From Archivesica marissinica (taxonomy: Eukaryota > Mollusca > Bivalvia > Venerida > Vesicomyidae), in contig CM026390.1 in assembly GCA_014843695.1 (NCBI GenBank), positions 10,107,416-10,171,415 of the forward strand: a stretch of 64,000 bases of DNA, read 5' to 3'. Below are positions 59,370-64,000 of this stretch, piece after piece. Position 1 is the stretch's first letter; each line of letters starts with the position of its first letter. The position numbers and the translations under genes are program-made. The notes under the pieces were generated by a model, which saw only the letters and a program-made list of their open reading frames with translations, was not told where the DNA came from and ran no database searches.

Positions 59370-60345
59370 CGTCCGACTCCTTTTAACGACGAGACGCACA
59401 CATGAAACAACGCAAATTATGTTTTGACATCGTTTTCAATATTTACAATATCCGGTGACGTTATTATCATCTGCAATGTTTGTAAACATGATTTCCTAGA
59501 CTAAAATGTGGAAAGTGAGAAATTACAAGGTAATTTTTATAGCAATGTTATTGCAAGCAGTCTGTTTTAACAACAAAATTCAAATGTAACTTTGTGCATT
59601 ACATTAAATAGCCTATATTTTGCAACATGCTACTGCAAACATAACAATTCTTGGTCCGTCTGCTCGGCTAAGTTCTGAGTATCGGTAGGTCACATGGCAC
59701 TTGATTCACTGTTAGGAAAGGTGTAAAGTTATATACGTTATTGCTGTGATCCGTCTGAGATAGTAAAATAGAGAGCCCAACCAATATCTGTGCAGGCTCC
59801 CAAACGCAAGAATAAACAGTATTCACCAACTTCTATGGCCACTGTTTTTATGCATGTACGGACTACTGGGAGTGCTATAAGGACAACAGCAAAGCATAAT
59901 TTCTAGTAAAATGTTATTATTTTCAAATTGTTCATAGTTATAGTTTATATATGGTAAAACAGGGTAAATGTTCCTGTTTATTAGCACAATTAATTAAAGG
60001 CATGTTATACACTCAGTTTTTATGTAATTTAGTGACGCAGAATTAATTTTCAGGCTAGTTTGAGATGACGTAATATACCTGTAATGCGCAGAGCAGATAC
60101 AGGGGAGTGAATGAACTAAATTTAGAACGTAATTAGTCAACCAATAAAATGTGTCACTTTAGGTATTTCTCGACTCAGTGGAATTCCCAATAGCGGCATG
60201 AGTCGATGTGATTTTTTGACACTAAATAAGCGTAATAAGCACAATTTCTCGCGTTGAATATGTAGAAAAGGATCTATTTATACAGATAATACACTATTTA
60301 CATGAGTTCATTCGTTTTATGTTATGTCATTGTTGATTCTTCGCT
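59370..60345. mobile_element. unidentified insertion of about 950 bp in the LINE
   Basis: The RT C-terminal region is continuous up to LVPLANAIS (59362) and again from about RYSMITAITDYYKFS (60366). The DNA between has no RT similarity. I could not find clear terminal repeats or a target duplication, so the ends are approximate and the class is unknown. Confidence 0.5.
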
Positions 60346-60690
60346 TAGGTGCGTCGGAACTCGGTATTCAATGATTACAGCAATTACGGACTACTACAAG
60401 TTTTCCTTTTTTCCAAGAACAATCTACCATTGGAACCATCTCCCTCCTGACATTGTCCATCTCCCTACCATAGAGCAATTCAATACGGCAGTTTGCCATA
60501 TTGATCATGTAAGTCCCTAGTTGTTCGGCACAGCTAGTTTTAAACTTCTACCACAACTTATTTTCATTACTTCTTAAATTATGCTTCTAACTACTCATAT
60601 TTTTAACATCTTTGCGGTTATTGATGCGCAACATGTCTACATCACTGCCAGGGGTTTCGACATTAAAGGAAGATAGATAGATAGAATAAT

Positions 60691-61199
60691 CACGTGAATA
60701 AACAAAGGCCGAAAATAGGTGACGGCCGGTATTAGGGATGTTGACAATAATAAAATTAAAAAAGTGAAAACAGAATATTTTAAAATAACAGGTACTACCT
60801 AGTATTAGCAAATGACAATGAACATTATATCGATATGAAATGGCGTAATTATGTTCCTTCCACTAACATTTACTTAGTGCTCCAGAAATTACCCAGAAAA
60901 ATCAAAATCAATGAAAACGCTTGGTCGTTGCTATGGTTCAAAATGGCGCATAAATATTGCGACCAGATAACGGCAAGTTTACGACATACGATGGTTAATT
61001 ACAGAATCGGACCTAATCGCAAAAGGATATATTACCGCATCGGTAATATGAAATAGCCACTACATGTATATCAATGGGAAAATCCATAAAGTGTTGAATT
61101 CAAAATCAATTACGGACATTTTCCTTGATTTTTTTAGTGGTCTTTACGTTCCTTTTAATGAGTTAGAAGCTTTAGAGGAGATGTTGTTTATATGGGGAG
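60691..61199. other. unique DNA
   Basis: Only a 73-codon plus-strand ORF (60835-61056) with no recognised domain. Confidence 0.45.
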
Positions 61200-61204
61200 A
61201 CCAG

Positions 61205-61490
61205 TTTAAGTGTTAGCTAATTGTAGCACCTCGATGTGGCGTCCATGTTCCAGTTGTAGAGCGTCGGATTTGGAATCGATGATCCCGAGTTCTATAGTCG
61301 GTCAGGCCACGTATGTAGTCAGTTGTAGTGTCATTGAGCAAGACAAGCCACCGTACACACATTGTTTAGTACTGGTTAACCGCTTAGGTCGACTAAACCT
61401 GCCCAGGAAAACATGTCTAGGTCACTGCAACTTTCTGCAAGGGGTTTGACATTAATGGAACATACATAGATGCATAGATATTTGACAGCA
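61205..61490 (+). mobile_element. tRNA-derived SINE, family G, with LINE-type tail
   Basis: The tRNA-like head is GTTGTAGAGCGTCGGATTTG, with TCCCGAGTTCTATAGTCGG. The body has GGTTAACCGCTTAGGTCGAC. The last 60 bp (ACATGTCTAGGTCACTGC, GGGGTTTGACATTAATGGAA) match the 3' end of the LINE at 60631-60670 (ACATGTCTACATCACTGCC, GGGGTTTCGACATTAAAGGA). The tail runs into ATAGATGCATAGAT. Confidence 0.82.
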
Positions 61491-61574
61491 TCGGTTGTCT
61501 TTTGTGCCATACTGTGGAACATGTAAGGGAAAATGAGTGGCTTTCTTTTGCTAGTAATTCTTTACTGTGAGCTA

Positions 61575-62290
61575 AACTATGGTGTCATTTGCAAACAGTC
61601 TTGCTTTACTTTTGATGGAGCCTGGGAGGTAGTTGATATATGCTAGGAAGAGGCAAGGTTTTAAAATAAATGTCATGCGGAGATGACATGCATTGACGGC
61701 TACAGCCTGGCACGAACTCTGGTACTTTCGCATATGAAGCGAATGCGCTATCACCACTTCCACTATTTTAGGATTGGCCCTTTAGGAATGAATTGATCCA
61801 CCGTGATGCCAATGGGGTGCACACCCAGCTCATTAAGTGTATATAAGTGTGTTGTGACAAACATTGTCAACACTTTACTAAAATCATTAACAATAATTAC
61901 ATCTTGTTGTTTACCATTTTCAAGGATGTCATATACATATTGTGTGAAGCTGATAAACCGACATTCACAACTATGTTTTGATCTGAAGCCATGCTGGAAT
62001 TGGCTTAGGAGATCATTATTATCGAAATAAGTCATGTTGGAGACCAAAATATGCTCCTATAGTTTGGAAGCAATACATGTGAGAGAAATTGGTATGTCAT
62101 TACTTACCTTGGCCATTGGATCTTTCTTATAGACATGGGCAACGACTGTACGTCTCCAATCTGATGGAACACTGTCCGATTCTAGAGATAATTCAAAGAC
62201 GGTGCTGAGGCTGGATGTAATCTCGTGGTATAGCTCTTTAAGGATCTTGGAATAGTTTTATTCTAACCCAAGGCATTACTTGAGGATAGC
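61575..62290 (-). pseudogene. second jockey/CR1-like RT pseudogene, inverted
   Basis: Minus-strand pieces in order: VPSDWRRTVVAHVYKKDP, PISLTCIASKL followed by a stop, DLLSQFQHGFRSKHSCE, VIIVNDFSKVL, and after an interruption FLAYINYLPGSIKSKARLFA with ND in place of DD. Several stops and substitutions are present. The interruption at about 61640-61760 is a tRNA-like SINE head (CGCATATGAAGCGAATGCGC). Confidence 0.75.
61640..61762 (-). mobile_element. SINE family E-like fragment within the RT pseudogene
   Basis: GTGATAGCGCATTCGCTTCA then TATGCG on the minus strand, with CCAGAGTTCGTGCCAGGC, matching the family-E head. It separates two parts of the RT reading frame. Confidence 0.65.
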
Positions 62291-62510
62291 CCCTGGAGTA
62301 CCTCGCAAACTCCTTCGATTGATATTAATAGCATTGGCATATTGGGTGTTGACTTTATTGAAGCAGCGTTTTTGCGGAGTTGCTTCAATCTTTTTGGGGT
62401 TGGGGTTTGTAGAAAACCGATTCAACTTGTTTATTCAAGATGCTAACATTAATCTGATACAGACATATTTGTGAAAATGTTTATTCATATACAATACTCT
62501 ACAATTGGAT
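62291..62510. other. unique DNA
   Basis: Nothing recognised. Confidence 0.4.
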
Positions 62511-62514
62511 TGCA

Positions 62515-62640
62515 TGTTAAGAGCATCAGATTTGGAATACATTTCGATATTGGTTACCTGCTTAGGTCGAATACGTCTGCCCAGGAAAACATGCATATCT
62601 AGATCACCACAATGGGTTTGACATAAATGGAAAATAAATT
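62515..62640 (+). mobile_element. SINE family G, truncated and internally deleted
   Basis: AGCATCAGATTTGGAATAC, GGTTACCTGCTTAGGTCGAA, TGCCCAGGAAAACATG and GGGTTTGACATAAATGGAAA, the same order as 61205-61490 with the middle missing. Confidence 0.75.
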
Positions 62641-62944
62641 AAGCATTGCCAAATCATATACGTATTCAAAATATACCTGGTGGTGTATTATGACCCTACC
62701 ATCTACATAGTTATAATTTCTATGGTACTCATATAGTTCTCTCTGTTTCATCTAATAACATATTATTAGTTTAATTTCTGACTCAATAAGTGGGCGGGCT
62801 TTATTCGCTTCTTTGCGATATCCCATTCACATGACGTTCTAAGTAAGACAAGTGTACACAAAACACACTAGACAACATTCCGGTCTTACTAATCCATTCG
62901 CGTTTTGCGCATTACCGTTTGCCACCATGATATGAGCAACACAG
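62641..62944. other. unique DNA
   Basis: Nothing recognised. Confidence 0.45.
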
Positions 62945-63190
62945 TGTGCATAGATCATTTTTAGGATTGGAGGATAGTACAATGTAGTTCTATATATAAG
63001 ACCTCTTACATAATTATTTTCTTGATCCGTTATGAAAAATGCCTTGATAGTAAAATGTTACATTTTTCAAGTCTAAATATTTGTGCAATGATAACAAAAA
63101 AAGATTCATTTTACAGGTCCAACTAGGTTTTTATTTACGTGCACGGTGCAAAGCTCCGATATGTACCGCTGTTTAAGGTCAGACGGTGTT
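62945..63190 (-). mobile_element. SINE family A, diverged and split
   Basis: TTGGAGGATAGTACAATG near 62970 and TTTATTTACGTGCACGGTGC then GTTTAAGGTCAGACGG at 63130-63187 are parts of family A in minus order, separated by about 115 bp of unrelated AT-rich DNA. Confidence 0.6.
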
Positions 63191-64000
63191 ATTGATATAG
63201 TGGTCTGGGATTGGTTGAAAAAGTGTAGGGAAGCCCTTAAGAGTTATTGATACACGAACTGATTGGCTGAGTAGGTATTGTCACAAATAGTGAACATGAC
63301 TTCTAAATATTAAAATACAATATATGAGCTTCATTTTGGAATATTTAAAAATATTTGCAGACTATTTTGTGACAAATAAACAGCATATTATAAATGCAGG
63401 TGTCAGTGCAACATTCACCACCACATTACCTTCAGAGTAGGGGGTGGGTGCCTTTAGTGGATAATAATAAAACGCAATTGGTCAACCCCATTGAAATTTG
63501 ACATTTTCCTGCTCAAATGCCATTCTGTTGAAAACTACTGTCTTTTGTGCCAAACTATTTTTTGGGGAAATGTACTGGCACTGTGTGTTATAATGGTGAC
63601 CTATGGAAATTGCAATAGCGGTGTCTGACCTTAAAAGGTGCATTAGACATTTGTATAAATACATATTACGTGTGAAACCATTTTGGGTTTATTTGAACCC
63701 CAAGAATATTCTATTAGCTTATCTGTTGTTGCCGAGCTTTAATATTTTCCATGATTGCCGAGTGATAACAGTGTGTGTTTTTCGCCTGCTTCTCTATCTC
63801 TATGATTTGGGCCCATGCTAAAGTTGCAGACGGAACTAGTCTAGGATAATTCATTCGAATATGCAAGGGAGGTTACCGGTTGAAATTATTCAGACGTGGC
63901 CACGGCTGTTACCTTTCTTGAATATACAACGTTTTGTTAGAAATTAGAATAAGTCCGTTTGGTGTCATATTGTTAGCTCTAACAATTCTAGGGATCAGCG
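63191..64000. other. unique AT-rich DNA to the window edge
   Basis: No gene or repeat recognised. A 72-codon plus-strand ORF (63603-63821) has no features. Confidence 0.5.

Larger units (their letters stand above)
57605..60690 (+). pseudogene. jockey/CR1-like LINE, interrupted
   Basis: The RT domain starts at about 57640 (GIEKLLSNRNPHKASGPDQI) and continues through VAPIYKKGDKSDPANYRPIS, LQHGFKEKRSC, LILLDFSKGFDKVNH and a variant IADD catalytic block (about 58320). The conserved stretch after VSSGVP is partly deleted and followed by a stop. Downstream are the thumb region (SAKYLGVD, then LPWDTHIKRSTKKANQTLGF), LEYGSEIWLPHT and LSRMYKIHNDLVAIP. The C-terminus DYYKFSFFPRTIYHWNHLPP lies at 60390-60460. 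The element ends in GACATTAAAGGAAGATAGAT with (GATA)n. It is broken by inserts at 58345, 58651 and about 59370. No endonuclease domain is present at the 5' end. Confidence 0.85.

Overview
This is eukaryotic DNA, most probably from a bivalve mollusc. The reasons are a GT-AG spliced gene with a vertebrate orthologue, several tRNA-derived SINE families, jockey/CR1-like and R2-like retrotransposon remnants, short TTAA-, TA- and 8-bp-duplicating DNA transposons, and very heavy minisatellite content. I estimate that about 23 kb of the 64 kb is tandem array. The species cannot be named from the sequence.

One real protein-coding gene is visible. On the minus strand, eight exons between 41804 and 8470 join in frame with GT-AG borders and matching phases. 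They give the first 436 residues of a sperm-tail PG-rich repeat (SHIPPO/STPGR) protein that I identify as STPG2. Exon 1 (41663-41774 coding) carries the start codon. Exon 8 ends at 8470 and no further exon is recognisable to its left, so the 3' end probably lies beyond position 1. The 5' side of exon 1 has a splice acceptor (41805), so at least one non-coding leader exon lies to the right at an unknown position. The coding part is about 1.3 kb spread over 33 kb. The introns hold private minisatellite arrays with unit lengths of 91, 63-74, 34, 33, 42, 32, 82 and 29-31 bp, plus nested MITEs and SINEs.

Right of exon 1 lie the two largest arrays. The first is a 34-bp repeat with a 71-bp dimer zone (41914-44622). 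The second is a 30-bp repeat (44697-50690) whose unit is stop-free in five of six frames and so creates very long spurious ORFs. From 50.7 to 64 kb the window is a retrotransposon graveyard: a 37-bp array, scrambled RT fragments, an R2-type endonuclease-domain ORF, a jockey/CR1-like element interrupted by three insertions, a second inverted RT pseudogene, and SINEs that share the 3' tail of that LINE.

The most interesting signals are structural. Two minisatellites grew inside identifiable transposons: the 34-bp array inside a TA-flanked MITE, and the 33-bp array inside a SINE. TTAA-targeting MITEs have hit the same TTAA of one host MITE family at least three times, in both orientations. A 92-bp perfect palindrome sits in an RT gene with an exact 8-bp target duplication. 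Neighbouring SINE and LINE copies share a 3' tail. The 42-bp array runs to within 9 bp of a functional splice donor. I found no CRISPR array, genuine tRNA or rRNA gene, or bacterial-type operon.
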